From JANNAV01 sp031384695 (GTDB lineage: Bacteria; Pseudomonadota; Alphaproteobacteria; Rhodobacterales; Rhodobacteraceae): a stretch of DNA of 45,840 nucleotides. This document shows positions 15,773-22,845 of the stretch, piece after piece. A model generated the notes under the pieces. It was not told where the DNA came from. It saw only the letters and a program-made list of their open reading frames with translations, and searched no databases. The stretch's first letter is position 1, and the number at the start of each line of letters is the position of its first letter. The stretch is taken from assembly GCA_031384695.1 (NCBI GenBank), contig JANNAV010000100.1, positions 1 through 45,840 on the forward strand, in the 5' to 3' direction. Both the position numbers and the translations under genes were made by a program.

Positions 15773-15874
15773 ATGATTTATACTGCAATTGCTCCGTGTG
15801 GTGGCGCCGCCGCGACCCCGATCATGGCCCGACCGATCAGGGCCCTGCCGGGCAAGGATCGCCGCGCGGCATAG
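15773..15874 (+). CDS. Possible 33-residue peptide
   Basis: An ATG at 15773 is preceded by GAGGAGG six bases upstream, one of the strongest ribosome sites in the window. The frame encodes MIYTAIAPCGGAAATPIMAR and 13 more residues rich in arginine and alanine before TAG. A terminator-like hairpin begins two bases after the stop. I recognise no family. A 65-codon frame on the other strand (15778-15975) overlaps it and is weaker. It may be a small protein or a leader peptide upstream of the DUF1127 gene. Confidence 0.45.
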   Translation: MIYTAIAPCGGAAATPIMARPIRALPGKDRRAA

Positions 15875-15875
15875 T

Positions 15876-15902
15876 GCCGGTCTGGCCGCTTACCGGCTTT
15901 TT
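15876..15902 (+). terminator. Rho-independent terminator
   Basis: GCCGGT (15876-15881) pairs with ACCGGC (15892-15897) over a ten-base loop, followed directly by TTTTT. It lies immediately after the 33-codon frame and would end or attenuate that transcript about 125 bases before the DUF1127 gene. Confidence 0.6.
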
Positions 15903-16028
15903 CCTTATCCACGGCCTTTAAGGCTTTCGGCTGATCCATTCCGGGTTTGACCGCGCGCTTTCGGGCCATTCCCAACCTTTCATTCTCAAAACCGGTCTGG
16001 CCTTGGCGCTACCGGCAGGAGTTTTCAA

Positions 16029-16253
16029 ATGAACGCAGTTCAAACCAATAACGACCGCAATCTCTTTGCCCATATCGACTTTCTGATGACCGAGCACGGT
16101 GTCTGGCCGCTGCTTGTGGCGATGGCGCGGGCGGCGGTGCAGCGGCGCAGGCTCCGGCAAAGCCGGGGCCGGGTGCGGCGGATGCCGGGCCTGTCGGAGC
16201 ACATGCTGCGCGACATCGGCCTGCACCCGGCCTACCGTCCTGACGCGGACTGA
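16029..16253 (+). CDS. DUF1127 small basic protein
   Basis: This 74-residue protein has an N-terminal linker and an arginine-rich helical C-terminal half ending LSEHMLRDIGLHPAYRP, matching the DUF1127/YjiS signature (L-x-x-L-x-D-I-G). DUF1127 proteins in Rhodobacteraceae are stress-induced and have been linked to RNA metabolism and C1/phosphate regulation; a role here is inferred only. AGGAG lies about seven bases before the ATG. A second DUF1127 gene is at 21401-21649. Confidence 0.85.
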   Translation: MNAVQTNNDRNLFAHIDFLMTEHGVWPLLVAMARAAVQRRRLRQSRGRVRRMPGLSEHMLRDIGLHPAYRPDAD

Positions 16254-16268
16254 GCACCGCCATACCCC

Positions 16269-16295
16269 GCAGACGGGCTTTTGCGGCCCGTTTGC
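16269..16295 (+). terminator. Hairpin after the DUF1127 gene, weak terminator
   Basis: GCAGACGGGC (16269-16278) pairs with GCCCGTTTGC (16286-16295), with one G-T pair and a seven-base loop. Ts lie inside the stem rather than after it, so termination would be weak. It separates the DUF1127 gene from gatC. Confidence 0.4.
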
Positions 16296-16360
16296 ACCTC
16301 AGGCTTGCGGGCAATCGGGGCCGGGGATAAACGGGGCACGAAGTGCTTTGGAGCCATCAC

Positions 16361-16648
16361 ATGTCCATTGATATCGATACCGCCCGCAAGGTGGCAAAGC
16401 TGGCCCGGATCCGGGTGGAGGAGGCCGATCTGCCGGCGTTGGCGGGCGAGTTGTCGGGCATTCTGGGCTTTATGGCGCAGTTGAACGAGGTGGATGTGAC
16501 GGGGATCGAGCCGATGGTTTCGGTGACGCCGATGCGGCTGGCGCGGCGGGCGGATGTGGTGACGGATGGTGGGTATCAGGCACAGGTGCTGGCGAATGCG
16601 CCCGACGCGCGGGAGGGGTTCTTTGCGGTGCCCAAGGTGGTGGAATGA
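16361..16648 (+). CDS. gatC: Aspartyl/glutamyl-tRNA amidotransferase subunit C
   Basis: This 95-residue GatC bridges GatA and GatB in the amidotransferase that converts Glu-tRNA(Gln) or Asp-tRNA(Asn) to the amidated forms. It begins MSIDIDTARKVAKLARIRV and has LSGILGFMAQLNEVDVTGIEPM, the usual signature, and a C-terminal GFFAVPKVVE. ATG 16361 has GGAG seven bases upstream; an earlier in-frame ATG adds six unrelated residues. It shares ATGA with gatA. gatB is not adjacent. Confidence 0.96.
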   Translation: MSIDIDTARKVAKLARIRVEEADLPALAGELSGILGFMAQLNEVDVTGIEPMVSVTPMRLARRADVVTDGGYQAQVLANAPDAREGFFAVPKVVE

Positions 16649-18123
16649 GCGCGAACAGCTGGACGATTGCGGCGGCGCGGGATGCGTTGGGCCGCGGCGA
16701 GATCACGGCGGTTGATCTGACGATGGCTTGTCTGACCGCGATGGATGCGGGCGACAGGTTGAACGCCTTCGTGCACAAGACGCCCGAGGTGGCGCTGGAG
16801 CAGGCGCGGGCGGCGGATGTGCGGCTGCGGGCTGGCGAGGCGCCCGCGATGTGCGGCATACCCTTGGGCATCAAGGATCTGTTCTGCACCAAGGGCGTGC
16901 TGTCGCAGGCCGGTTCCAACATTCTGGCGGGGTTCCGGCCGGAATACGAATCAACCGTGACGGCGCTGTTGTTCGGGGCGGGCGCGGTGATGCTGGGCAA
17001 GCTGAACATGGACGAATTTGCCATGGGCTCCAGCAACGAGACCTCGTGCTATGGCCCGGTGGTGAACCCGTGGAAGGTGGATGACCGGCAGTTGACGCCG
17101 GGTGGATCGTCGGGCGGGTCGGCGGCGGCGGTGGCGGCGGATCTGTGTCTGGCGGCGACCGGCACCGATACCGGCGGGTCGATCCGCCAGCCTGCGGCGT
17201 TCACCGGGATTGTGGGGATCAAGCCCACCTATGGGCGGGTGTCGCGGTGGGGCATCGTGGCGTTTGCCTCCAGCCTTGATCAGGCCGGGCCGATGACCAA
17301 ATCGGTGCGCGATGCGGCGATCATGCTGGCGGCGATGGCGGGGCATGATCCGAAGGATTCAACCAGCGCTGATCTGGCGGTGCCGGATTTCGAGGCGGCG
17401 CTGACCGGCGATATCCGGGGCAAGCGCATCGGCATTCCGCGCGAATACCGGATGGACGGCATGCCCGCCGAGATCGAGGCGCTTTGGGCCAGCGGCGTGG
17501 CGATGATGAAGGATGCGGGGGCCGAGATTGTTGATATTTCGCTGCCGCATACCAAATATGCCCTGCCCGCCTATTACGTGGTGGCCCCTGCCGAGGCGTC
17601 TTCCAACCTCGCGCGGTATGACGGGGTGCGCTATGGCCACCGGGCCAAGCTGGCACATGGCGACGGCATCACCGAGATGTACGAGAAAACCCGTGCCGAA
17701 GGGTTCGGCCCCGAGGTGCAGCGCCGCATCATGATCGGCACCTATGTGCTGTCGGCGGGGTTTTATGACGCCTATTACAACCGCGCCCGCCGGGTGCGCG
17801 CCCTGATCAAGCACGATTTCGAGACGGTGTTTGCGGCCGGGATTGACGCCATCCTCACCCCCGCCACCCCGTCATCGGCCTTTGGTCTGGGCGAGATGGC
17901 CGATGCCGATCCGGTGGCGATGTATCTGAACGATGTGTTCACGGTAACGGTGAACCTTGCCGGATTGCCAGGCATCGCGGTGCCGGTGGGGCTTGATGCC
18001 AGAGGGTTGCCGCTGGGCCTGCAACTGATCGGGCGGCCCTGGGAAGAGGCGGCCCTTCTCAATCACGCTTATGTTCTGGAACGGGCTGCGGGGTTTATGG
18101 CCAAGCCCGCGAAATGGTGGTAA
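16645..18123 (+). CDS. gatA: Aspartyl/glutamyl-tRNA amidotransferase subunit A
   Basis: This 492-residue amidase-signature enzyme releases ammonia from glutamine and transfers it to tRNA-bound Glu/Asp. The catalytic triad is visible: K77 (GIPLGIKDLF), S155 in the TPGGSSGGSAAAVAA motif, and nucleophile S179 in GTDTGGSIRQPAA. Length is standard. Translation is coupled to gatC through a four-base overlap. Confidence 0.97.
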   Translation: MSANSWTIAAARDALGRGEITAVDLTMACLTAMDAGDRLNAFVHKTPEVALEQARAADVRLRAGEAPAMCGIPLGIKDLFCTKGVLSQAGSNILAGFRPEYESTVTALLFGAGAVMLGKLNMDEFAMGSSNETSCYGPVVNPWKVDDRQLTPGGSSGGSAAAVAADLCLAATGTDTGGSIRQPAAFTGIVGIKPTYGRVSRWGIVAFASSLDQAGPMTKSVRDAAIMLAAMAGHDPKDSTSADLAVPDFEAALTGDIRGKRIGIPREYRMDGMPAEIEALWASGVAMMKDAGAEIVDISLPHTKYALPAYYVVAPAEASSNLARYDGVRYGHRAKLAHGDGITEMYEKTRAEGFGPEVQRRIMIGTYVLSAGFYDAYYNRARRVRALIKHDFETVFAAGIDAILTPATPSSAFGLGEMADADPVAMYLNDVFTVTVNLAGLPGIAVPVGLDARGLPLGLQLIGRPWEEAALLNHAYVLERAAGFMAKPAKWW

Positions 18124-18155
18124 AGCGCGGCGAAGACCACCTTGCCGGGACATAG

Positions 18156-18920
18156 ATGATGCGCGCGCTTTTGATGATATCGCTGGCCTGTGGCCTGATG
18201 GCCTGCACGCCTCCGGTGCCCGATTCCGGCGATGGCGCGGGGTTTCAGGATTATGGCACCTATCTGCGCAACCGGAGTGCCGCCTCGCAGGCAACACCAA
18301 CACCGGCACAAACAACGGGCCCCTCGGCACCGCTCGACGGGTTTTCCACCGGGGCTGCGGCGGCGGCGATTGACCGAGCATCGGGTGTAACACCAGCCCC
18401 TGCGCCGGTTGCCCAAACTCCTTATGTGCAGCCCCCGCTTGCCACCGCCGCACCCGCCACCGGCGCGCGGCCGCGCGGCAATGCGCCTGCGGGCATTCAG
18501 CAGGAAACCGGCGAAGTGCGGGTGGTCACCGGCGGCGTGTCGGACGAGCAGGATTTCGAGGCGGTGAAACAGCGCGAAACCATCGAAAGCGACAAGGCCC
18601 GGATCGAGCGTAACCGCGCCACCTATACCGTCGATCAGCCGGGCGCTTTGCCGCAGCGCACAGGTGATGCGGGCGGGTCGGCCATCGTGGCCTTCGCACT
18701 GGCCACGACGCACGCACCGGGCACGCCGATGTATCAACGATCGTCGCTCCGGCTGAGCAGTTCGCAAGCCGCCTGTGGCCGCTTTGCCTCGCCCGATCTG
18801 GCGCAAGAGGCGTTTCTGGCCAATGGCGGGCCCGAACGTGACCGCAAATCGCTGGATCCCGATGGCGACGGCTTCGCCTGTTCGTGGGATCCGCGCCCGT
18901 TCCGCACCGCCTTGCAGTGA
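18156..18920 (+). CDS. Lipoprotein with excalibur-like C-terminal motif
   Basis: This 254-residue protein begins with a lipoprotein signal (ISLACGLMAC, cysteine 17). A long proline/alanine/threonine-rich disordered region follows (about residues 20-115), then a short charged segment and a compact C-terminal region ending LDPDGDGFACSWDPRPF. The DxDGDGxxC pattern is that of the excalibur calcium-binding domain. Function is unknown; its stop overlaps the start of the amidase gene (GTGA), which suggests a shared role at the cell wall. Confidence 0.75.
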   Translation: MMRALLMISLACGLMACTPPVPDSGDGAGFQDYGTYLRNRSAASQATPTPAQTTGPSAPLDGFSTGAAAAAIDRASGVTPAPAPVAQTPYVQPPLATAAPATGARPRGNAPAGIQQETGEVRVVTGGVSDEQDFEAVKQRETIESDKARIERNRATYTVDQPGALPQRTGDAGGSAIVAFALATTHAPGTPMYQRSSLRLSSSQAACGRFASPDLAQEAFLANGGPERDRKSLDPDGDGFACSWDPRPFRTALQ

Positions 18921-19582
18921 ACGCCGCGCCCTCGCCCAATTTCGGCGCGCGGCGCGGCGGGGCGGTGCCGTCGATCATTGTCATCCATTACACCGCGATG
19001 GCCAGTTGCGCCGAGGCCCGCGCGCGGCTGTGTGACCCGGTGGCGGAGGTTTCGGCGCATTGGCTGATATCGGCTACGGGCGCGGCCGAGGCTTTGGTGG
19101 ATGAGGCCGCACGGGCCTGGCACGCGGGCGCGGGCGAATGGGCGGGGCTGACCGATATCAACAGCCATTCGGTGGGCGTCGAGCTTGCCAATAGCGGGGC
19201 CGAGCCGTTTGGCCATGCGCAGATGACGGCGCTTGAGGCGCTGCTCGCGGCGATCATGGCCCGCTGGAACATTCCCCCCGCGCGGGTGATTGGCCATTCC
19301 GACATGGCACCGGGGCGCAAATCCGACCCCGGAGCGCGGTTTGACTGGCGCCGGCTGGCACTGCAGGGGCTGTCGGTGTGGCCTGACGATGCGGGCCCTG
19401 CGGCCGTCGCAGATTTTGCGCCCGCCCTGCACCGCTTTGGCTATCCCGAATGCCCCGGGGCCGATCTGCTGCGCGCCTTCCGGCTCAGGTTTCGCCCATG
19501 GGCGCAGGGGCCGCTGGACCCCTCTGACGCAGGCCTTGCGGCCAATCTGGCCCGGCGGTTCGGCCCAACGCTTCGGCGTTGA
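18917..19582 (+). CDS. N-acetylmuramoyl-L-alanine amidase (AmpD-like, amidase_2)
   Basis: This zinc amidase of about 221 residues cleaves the bond between muramic acid and L-alanine in peptidoglycan. Zinc ligands are visible in IIVIHYTAM and in VIGHSDMAPGRKSDPG; AWHAGAG and INSHSVGVELANSG complete the fold. The C-terminal extension (about 60 residues, FRLRFRPWAQGPLDPSD) resembles a small peptidoglycan-binding region. Start: GTG at 18917 overlapping the previous stop is preferred over the ATG at 18884 inside the lipoprotein gene. No signal peptide is seen, so a cytosolic recycling role like AmpD is likely. Confidence 0.88.
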   Translation: MNAAPSPNFGARRGGAVPSIIVIHYTAMASCAEARARLCDPVAEVSAHWLISATGAAEALVDEAARAWHAGAGEWAGLTDINSHSVGVELANSGAEPFGHAQMTALEALLAAIMARWNIPPARVIGHSDMAPGRKSDPGARFDWRRLALQGLSVWPDDAGPAAVADFAPALHRFGYPECPGADLLRAFRLRFRPWAQGPLDPSDAGLAANLARRFGPTLRR

Positions 19583-19607
19583 CGGCGCGGGGCTTCGCGC
19601 GTAACTG
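19579..19607 (+). promoter_or_regulatory. Promoter of rnpB
   Basis: TTGACG (19579-19584) and TAACTG (19602-19607) with a 17-base spacer; the predicted start about seven bases on coincides with the 5' end of the RNase P RNA. The -35 element overlaps the amidase stop codon (19580-19582). Confidence 0.65.
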
Positions 19608-19613
19608 CACTCT

Positions 19614-20036
19614 CGTGCGGATGGCTGGATGACCGCGGGCGGCGACGCCCGAGGAAAGTCCGGACTCCATGAAGAAAGGGTGCCGGGTAACGCCCGGCGG
19701 GGGCAACCCCAGGGAAAGCGCCACAGAGAAAAGTCTGCCCTGGTGCCGGGCAATTGCGTCCGGCGGCAACCAGAGCGATGGTGAAACGGTGGGGTAAGAG
19801 CCCACCACGGACCGGGCAACCGGGACGGTATGGCAAGCCCCACCCGGAGCAATGCCGAATAGGGGCCTCGTGTGGAAAGGTCCTTCCCTCGGGAAGGAGA
19901 CCGCCACAGGGACACTTCAGCCCGGAGGCCCGGGTTGGCAGCTTGACCGCCCTGGTAACAGGTGCGGCAGAGGAATGGTCATCCATGGGGGCAATGCCCC
20001 CGGGACAGAATCCGGCTTACAGGCCATCCGCGCAAT
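19614..20036 (+). ncRNA. rnpB: RNase P RNA, type A
   Basis: This is the catalytic RNA that trims the 5' leader of pre-tRNA. The conserved core words GAGGAAAGTCCGGACTCC near the 5' end and ACAGAATCCGGCTTACAGGCC-type sequence near the 3' end are present. So are AGAGCGATGGTGAAACGGTGG-like and GGTAAGAGCCCACC segments. The ends pair as P1: GTGCGGATGGC near 19615-19625 with GGCCATCCGCGC near 20022-20033. Length is about 420. Exact ends are estimated from the stem. Confidence 0.95.
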
Positions 20037-20167
20037 TTACCGCCGCCAGCCGTTGTTCTCCGCGCGAGGGGTCGGGCACCCACCGCGCGGCCACGCGCTC
20101 AAGAAGACTATGCGCGGCACGCGCGCAATTAGATTACCGCTACTTCAACGCTCAAGCCGTTTGCCGG

Positions 20168-20195
20168 TTGACTCTGCCCGCCCCCCCGCTAAAAG
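20168..20195 (+). promoter_or_regulatory. Promoter of rpmG
   Basis: TTGACT (20168-20173) and TAAAAG (20190-20195) with a 16-base C-rich spacer, about 55 bases before the rpmG ATG. The segment 20037-20167 between rnpB and this promoter shows nothing else I can name. Confidence 0.55.
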
Positions 20196-20250
20196 GCGGC
20201 ATCAAGAACGCGCGGGGAAAAGGTGTTTTCCCGACACAGGAGAAACCACA

Positions 20251-20418
20251 ATGGCCAAACCGGCGACGATCAAAATCCGTCTGAACTCGACGGCTGGCAC
20301 CGGGCACTTCTATGTGACCAAGAAGAACGCCCGCACCATGACCGAGAAGATGGTCGTGAAGAAATATGACCCCGTCAAGCGTGAGCATGTCGAGTACAAA
20401 GAAGGCAAGATCAAGTAA
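20251..20418 (+). CDS. rpmG: 50S ribosomal protein L33
   Basis: The 55-residue protein begins MAKPATIKIRLNSTAGTGHF and continues YVTKKNARTMTEKM and KKYDPVKREHVEYKEGKIK. This is the cysteine-free (zinc-independent) L33 form, as expected in alphaproteobacteria. AGGAG lies eight bases before the ATG. It has its own promoter and a strong terminator, so it is a single-gene unit. Confidence 0.97.
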   Translation: MAKPATIKIRLNSTAGTGHFYVTKKNARTMTEKMVVKKYDPVKREHVEYKEGKIK

Positions 20419-20441
20419 GATCTTCCCCGGCCGTTACACGC

Positions 20442-20469
20442 AAAAGCCGCGCCGTCTGCGCGGCTTTTT
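20442..20469 (+). terminator. Rho-independent terminator of rpmG
   Basis: AAAAGCCGCGC (20442-20452) and GCGCGGCTTTT (20458-20468) form a perfect 11-base stem with loop CGTCT, ending in a T-run. The flanking As mean it can also work on the other strand. Confidence 0.9.
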
Positions 20470-20502
20470 GCTGTTTGTATGTCGTCGCAAGCTGAGCGCA
20501 GA

Positions 20503-20533
20503 CATGAAAAAGGCCGCAGTTTCCTGCGGCCTT
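20503..20533 (-). terminator. Rho-independent terminator of the Bax-inhibitor gene
   Basis: On the minus strand, AAGGCCGCAG, loop GAAA, CTGCGGCCTT and a T-run (TTTTCATG). Arms are at 20524-20533 and 20510-20519. It lies 23 bases after the stop of the leftward gene. Confidence 0.88.
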
Positions 20534-20555
20534 GATACTTTGGGGTTCGAATGGG

Positions 20556-21281
20556 TTACTCGCGGTTGCCCATGAACTGCAGCAGGAACATGAACATGTT
20601 GATGAAATCAAGGTACAGCCGCAGCGCACCCATGATCGCCGATTTGCCCAGCCAGGCCTGATCGCCGCCGCGCGCATGCTCGATATACTCGTTCTTGATC
20701 GACTGCGTGTCATAGGCCGTCAGCCCCGCGAAGATCAGCAAGCCGATCACCGTGATGGCAAAGCCCAGCGCCGAAGAGCCGAGGAAGATGTTCACGATCA
20801 TCGCCACCATCAGGCCCACCAGCCCCATCAGCAGGAACGTGCCCATGCCCGACAGGTCTTTCTTGGTGGTATAGCCATAAAGCGACAGGCTGGCGAAGGC
20901 GATGGAGGTGACAAGGAAGGTCTGCGCCACCGAGGTCTGGGTATACACCGCAAAGATGAAGGCGATCGACAGGCCCATCAGCGCGGCGTAGACGTAGAAG
21001 AACAGTTGCGCCGCAGCCACCGACAGACGGTTGATCATCGCCGAAAAGGCGAACACCATCACCAAAGGCGCAAACATCACCACCCAGCGCAGCGGCGTGC
21101 CGAAGATCGCGGCCACCAGCGCGTCATTGGTGCCAACCCCCCAGGCCACTCCGCCGGTGATCAGCATCGCCACGGACATCAGCCCGTAAACCTTGTTCAT
21201 GTGAGCGCGCAGACCGGCGTCGATCTCGGCGGTGCGGACACCGGCGCTCGTCGCGGTCCGGATCGTCTGATAGTCAGCCAT
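20556..21281 (-). CDS. Bax inhibitor-1/YccA family membrane protein
   Basis: This 241-residue TMBIM-type protein has about seven membrane segments: for example VYGLMSVAMLITGGVAWGVG, WVVMFAPLVMVFAF, FFYVYAALMGLSIAFIFAVY and the final region ending LYLDFINMFMFLLQFMGNRE, the family's hallmark C-terminus. TMBIM proteins are proposed pH-sensitive calcium leak channels; E. coli YbhL/YccA relatives interact with FtsH. Start: second ATG of an ATG-ATG pair, 21281, has GGAGG five bases upstream. It is monocistronic with its own terminator. Confidence 0.93.
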   Translation of the reverse strand: MADYQTIRTATSAGVRTAEIDAGLRAHMNKVYGLMSVAMLITGGVAWGVGTNDALVAAIFGTPLRWVVMFAPLVMVFAFSAMINRLSVAAAQLFFYVYAALMGLSIAFIFAVYTQTSVAQTFLVTSIAFASLSLYGYTTKKDLSGMGTFLLMGLVGLMVAMIVNIFLGSSALGFAITVIGLLIFAGLTAYDTQSIKNEYIEHARGGDQAWLGKSAIMGALRLYLDFINMFMFLLQFMGNRE

Positions 21282-21400
21282 CATAGCCTCCGATTGAGTT
21301 TTCAAAAGGCCCTGCGACTGATCCGCAAGGCCCCGTGATGCCAATATCGGCGTTATGCCACGCGATTTCAAGGATTTCCCTTGGGAAATTCTGCGACGGT

Positions 21401-21649
21401 TCAGCAGGCGTTGCGCCATGTTGCCGGCACATCCCAGAACGGGCGGGCGGCCTCGATTGCGGCCTCGTCGGCGGTCAGGCCGATGTCGGCCAGCATGAAG
21501 GCGTCCATGCGCGACAACACCCGGCGCTGCTCATAGGCCGTCAACGCAAGACGCAGACCTTTCAGCAGGTTTGCGGCGGACTGAGCGAAGGTGCCGCGCG
21601 ACTCGACGCGACGAACTGTCATCGTGGAGGTGTGGAGCGAGGCGAACAT
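21401..21649 (-). CDS. DUF1127 small protein, divergent from the LysR gene
   Basis: This 82-residue protein begins MFASLHTSTMTVRRVESRG and ends with YEQRRVLSRMDAFMLADIGLTADEAAIEAARPFWDVPATW. The L-x-D-I-G core and following EA(x)nRPFWD segment are typical of YjiS-like DUF1127 proteins of Rhodobacterales. AAAGGA lies six bases before the ATG. It faces away from the LysR gene across 134 bases with a palindromic T-N11-A site, so it is a likely target of that regulator. Function is unknown. Confidence 0.87.
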   Translation of the reverse strand: MFASLHTSTMTVRRVESRGTFAQSAANLLKGLRLALTAYEQRRVLSRMDAFMLADIGLTADEAAIEAARPFWDVPATWRNAC

Positions 21650-21701
21650 GGTCTTTCCTTTCAGGGTTTCATCTGTATCGGTGATCGGAACGCGGTGGTT
21701 C

Positions 21702-21716
21702 ATCAATTCACTTGAT
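21702..21716. promoter_or_regulatory. LysR-type binding site (T-N11-A)
   Basis: ATCAA-TTCAC-TTGAT is a perfect palindromic half-site pair matching the LysR rule T-N11-A. It lies 53 bases upstream of the DUF1127 start and 67 bases upstream of the LysR start, where a LysR protein would control both genes. Confidence 0.6.
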
Positions 21717-21783
21717 CTGTATAGCCGAATCGGTGACATTAGGGAAATGAATGCTTTTGACCGCAGATATCAGGATTTGTGAT

Positions 21784-22674
21784 ATGACCCGCAACCTCGA
21801 CATGACCGCCCTGCGCAGTTTCACGGCCATCGCCGATGCCGGTGGCGTCACCCGCGCGGCGGGGTTTCTGAACCTGACGCAATCGGCGGTGTCGATGCAG
21901 ATCAAGCGGTTGGAAGAGGTTCTGGGGCAGGATCTGCTGGACCGCTCGGCCCGCAAGGTGGGGCTGACGCCTGCGGGCGAGCAGCTTCTGGGCTATGCGC
22001 GGCGGATGCTGAGCCTGAATGACGAGGTGTTTGGCCGCATGACCCAATCGGTGCATGAGGGCGAGATCGTGCTGGGGGTGCCGCATGACATCGTCTATCC
22101 GGTGATCCCGCAGGTGCTGCGGCGCTTTGCCGCCGATTATCCCAAGATGCGGGTGCGCTTGCTGTCATCGTTCACCACCGTGTTGAAGGCGCAGTTCGGG
22201 CGCGGCGAATGCGACATCATTCTGGCCACCGAAGACGCGGTGGAGCCGGGCGGCGAGACGCTGGTGAACCTGCCGCTGGTGTGGATCGGTGCGCCGCAGG
22301 GCGTGGCGTGGAAAGGGCGGCCGCTGCGGCTGGCCTATGAGCACAACTGCATTTTCAGGCAAGGCGTGCAGGCGGCGCTGGACCGCGCAGGCATCCCCTG
22401 GGAGATGGCGGTGGAAAGCGACAGCACGCGCACGGTTGAGGCGTCGGTTTCGGCCGATCTTGCGGTACATACCGTGCTGGCCGGTTCCGAGCCGCCCTAT
22501 GTGGAGCGGGTGCAACACGGCGGCGCGCTGCCCGACCTTGCGACGATGCAGGTCAATCTTTATGTGGCCGACCCGGCGCACAGCCCGGCGGTCGAGGCGC
22601 TGGCCGAACTGATCCGCCGCGGCTATGCCCAGCGCCCGGCGCTGCGCGAGGTTGCCAAGGCGGCGCAGGGGTGA
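21784..22674 (+). CDS. LysR-family transcriptional regulator
   Basis: This 296-residue protein has an N-terminal winged helix-turn-helix (about residues 6-64: MTALRSFTAIADAGGVTRAA, LNLTQSAVSMQIKRLEE, RSARKVGLTPAGEQLL) and a substrate-binding domain starting GEIVLGVPHDIVYPVIPQVL. The second half is typical for ligand-responsive LTTRs; the ligand is unknown. Start: ATG 21784 with AGGA eight bases upstream; the frame opens 11 codons earlier. It is divergent from a DUF1127 gene, a common pairing in Rhodobacterales, and probably autoregulates through the shared site. Confidence 0.92.
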   Translation: MTRNLDMTALRSFTAIADAGGVTRAAGFLNLTQSAVSMQIKRLEEVLGQDLLDRSARKVGLTPAGEQLLGYARRMLSLNDEVFGRMTQSVHEGEIVLGVPHDIVYPVIPQVLRRFAADYPKMRVRLLSSFTTVLKAQFGRGECDIILATEDAVEPGGETLVNLPLVWIGAPQGVAWKGRPLRLAYEHNCIFRQGVQAALDRAGIPWEMAVESDSTRTVEASVSADLAVHTVLAGSEPPYVERVQHGGALPDLATMQVNLYVADPAHSPAVEALAELIRRGYAQRPALREVAKAAQG

Positions 22675-22684
22675 GGGGGGGTGG

Positions 22685-22845
22685 ATATTCTTGTTTCTCT
22701 TGCCGGATCTGATCTTGGTCAAGCAAGGGGCCATCGCCCCGGCGGCCACGCCTGCCACCCGGCCCGGCCCCGTTAAACCGAATGGCGGAGCGGGCGTTCT
22801 TCGGGGCAAAGGTCCACTGGACCTTTGCTATTCCCGCATCACCCA
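22685..22845 (-). repeat. Intergenic repeat family A, copy 3 (inverted)
   Basis: Read on the minus strand it gives GAAGAACGCCCGCTCCGCC, then GGGCCGGGTGGCAGGC, ending TCCGGCAAGAGAAAC, the order seen in copy 2 at 6617-6710. On the side near the oxidoreductase gene it has a perfect hairpin GCAAAGGTCCA, c, TGGACCTTTGC (22806-22828). That hairpin corresponds to the 6594-6616 hairpin with changed outer pairs. It lies between convergent genes and may serve as their 3' boundary. Confidence 0.7.

Noticed and set aside
15778..15975. 65-codon minus-strand frame
   Set aside because: It overlaps the 33-codon plus-strand frame with its stronger ribosome site and terminator. The sequence is basic and resembles no family. 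Not excluded, but not supported enough to list.
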